From: an uncultured Eubacterium sp.
GTDB taxonomy: Bacteria > Bacillota > Clostridia > Lachnospirales > Lachnospiraceae
Length of the DNA stretch: 24,414 nt
Direction: 5' to 3'
Assembly: GCA_910577225.1 (NCBI GenBank)
Contig: CAJTMV010000049.1
Location: forward strand, 1-24,414
This document shows positions 23,587 to 24,414 of this stretch, piece after piece. The position numbers and the translations under genes are program-made. The stretch's first letter is position 1, and every line of letters starts with the position of its first letter. The notes beneath the pieces are model-generated. The model ran no database searches. It was not told the origin of the DNA and saw only the letters and a program-made list of their open reading frames with translations.

Positions 23587-24414
23587 CTAAGACATTCGGC
23601 GTGTGAGCCTCATGCCTAAGTCTGCGTGCCCAAGGGGGCAGACCCTAAGCGCTGGATTTCACCTCCGCTAAAAACGCCCTTCGGATGTCCTTTCAGTCCC
23701 CTGCCGCCGGTTCCCGGTTCCTGTCAGCGGTCACGGACACTGTTTACGGGTTAGTTTTCAATGAATGCATTTCAGGTTATTGTAAAATTCGCAAAGTCCG
23801 ATATATCCAGACACGTTACCCACAGATGGAAAACTTTGCCGGTAGCAATACCCTGAATGGGCAGGAAAGTGAAGTTTTTTTCAGAGATGAAATTTAATAT
23901 TTACCCAGATACAGGCGCAGTCTGTAATTCAGGGCATTTGCGTATATGAATTAGCATGAAAATGAAATGTTATTCACTTAAAGCAGGCATAAAACAGTGT
24001 ACGTGACAACCAGCAGAAGCCTGGAACCGGTGGCAGTCACAGATCTGGTTTTATGATCAGTTTCAGATGAATACATTCAGTTATCGTAAAATGCGCAAAG
24101 CCTGATATATCCAGACGCTGTAGCCTGCAGTAATATGCTGAAAGGACGGAAAGAGGATGTTTGTCTCAGAAGTGAATGGTAATACTTACCCAGGCGCCAG
24201 TCAGTAATCCATGGCATTTGCGTGTATGAATCAGCATGCAGAAATGAAATGTTATTCACTTAAAGCAGCCATAAAACAGTGTGCGTGACCGCCGGCAGGG
24301 GTTCTGGAGCGGGCCGCAGGGGACTGAAAGGACATCCAAAGGGCGTTATTAGCGGAGGAGAAATCCAGCGCTTACGGAGACTTAGGCATGAGGCTCACAC
24401 GCCGAATGTCTTAG
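23587..24414. repeat. Element of about 830 bp bounded by long inverted repeats, non-coding
   Basis: The left arm (23587-23734, 148 bp) and right arm (24285-24414, 130 bp, reaching the window edge) are inverted copies. From the outside inward both read CTAAGACATTCGGCGTGTGA, then the GCCTCATGCCTAAGTCT block, AAGCGCTGGATTTC, CCTCCGCTAA, a TGGATGTCCTTTCAGTC-like block and CCCTGC, and the match fades at GCGGTCAC. The left arm has about 18 extra bases that form a small hairpin (GTCTGC/GCAGAC around 23629-23652). No convincing ORF lies between the arms. It may be a non-autonomous mobile element or encode a structured RNA. Confidence 0.85.
23755..24289 (+). repeat. Two imperfect direct copies (about 250 bp) inside the inverted-repeat element
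   Basis: Copy A (23755-24007) and copy B (24060-24289) align over their length. Both contain GCAAAG, then TGATATATCCAGAC-like, GGCATTTGCGT, GAAATGTTATTCACTTAAAG and ATAAAACAGTGT, and both end CGTGAC. The 3' thirds are most alike; the middles are diverged with small gaps. This indicates an old tandem duplication whose ends are conserved. Confidence 0.82.

Overview
The window looks like a chromosomal or integrated-element segment from a low-GC Firmicute, most likely a gut-type Clostridia (Lachnospiraceae-like). This rests on a T-box leader before thrS, a DUF4003 gene, a BlaI/M56 pair, an AgrC/AgrA-type GHKL/LytTR pair, AGGAGG-type ribosome binding sites and sigma-A-like promoters. The genus cannot be named from sequence reading alone.

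Layout. 1-2049 is the edge of a mobile or degraded region: the 3' part of a sensor histidine kinase, terminators, tiny ORFs and an IS3-family transposase remnant. 2065-9404 is a compact five-gene restriction-modification operon: an HTH regulator, an N6-adenine methyltransferase, a C5-cytosine methyltransferase, a McrB-like protein with two AAA+ modules in one chain, and a McrC-like PD-(D/E)XK nuclease. The first four genes overlap or nearly touch, and McrC follows after 16 nt. 9465-11488 (minus strand) is a GHKL kinase/LytTR regulator pair with no visible peptide or processing gene. 11882-12349 is a small PD-(D/E)XK-like protein, preceded by the tail of a lost gene. 12686-13631 (minus) is an Abi_2-type abortive-infection gene broken by a frameshift. 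Together 2065-13631 reads as a defence island.

13632-14704 has no intact gene. It holds a promoter followed by a tandem array of about 43-bp units, each with an internal dyad, directly before a DUF4003 gene (14705-15694). Then come a BlaI/MecI-type repressor with a twin operator and an M56 (BlaR1-like) peptidase. The peptidase's C-terminal part carries a Big2-like immunoglobulin fold instead of a penicillin-binding sensor. A GNAT acetyltransferase follows.

19473-21664 is housekeeping: promoter, T-box leader, terminator and a threonyl-tRNA synthetase that lacks most of its TGS domain. A 64-bp tandem repeat begins inside the thrS 3' end and runs past its stop. A convergent neurotransmitter:sodium symporter (NSS) gene follows on the minus strand. 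The window closes with a non-coding element of about 830 bp bounded by long inverted repeats (about 130-148 bp) and holding two imperfect direct copies of about 250 bp. The right arm reaches the window edge.

Strongest candidates for something new: (i) the restriction operon, which resembles the LlaJI/BsuMI kind of McrBC-based Type II system but pairs an adenine with a cytosine methyltransferase and fuses two AAA+ modules, with a well-placed internal start before the second module; (ii) the hairpin-forming 43-bp array; (iii) the inverted-repeat element at the right end.
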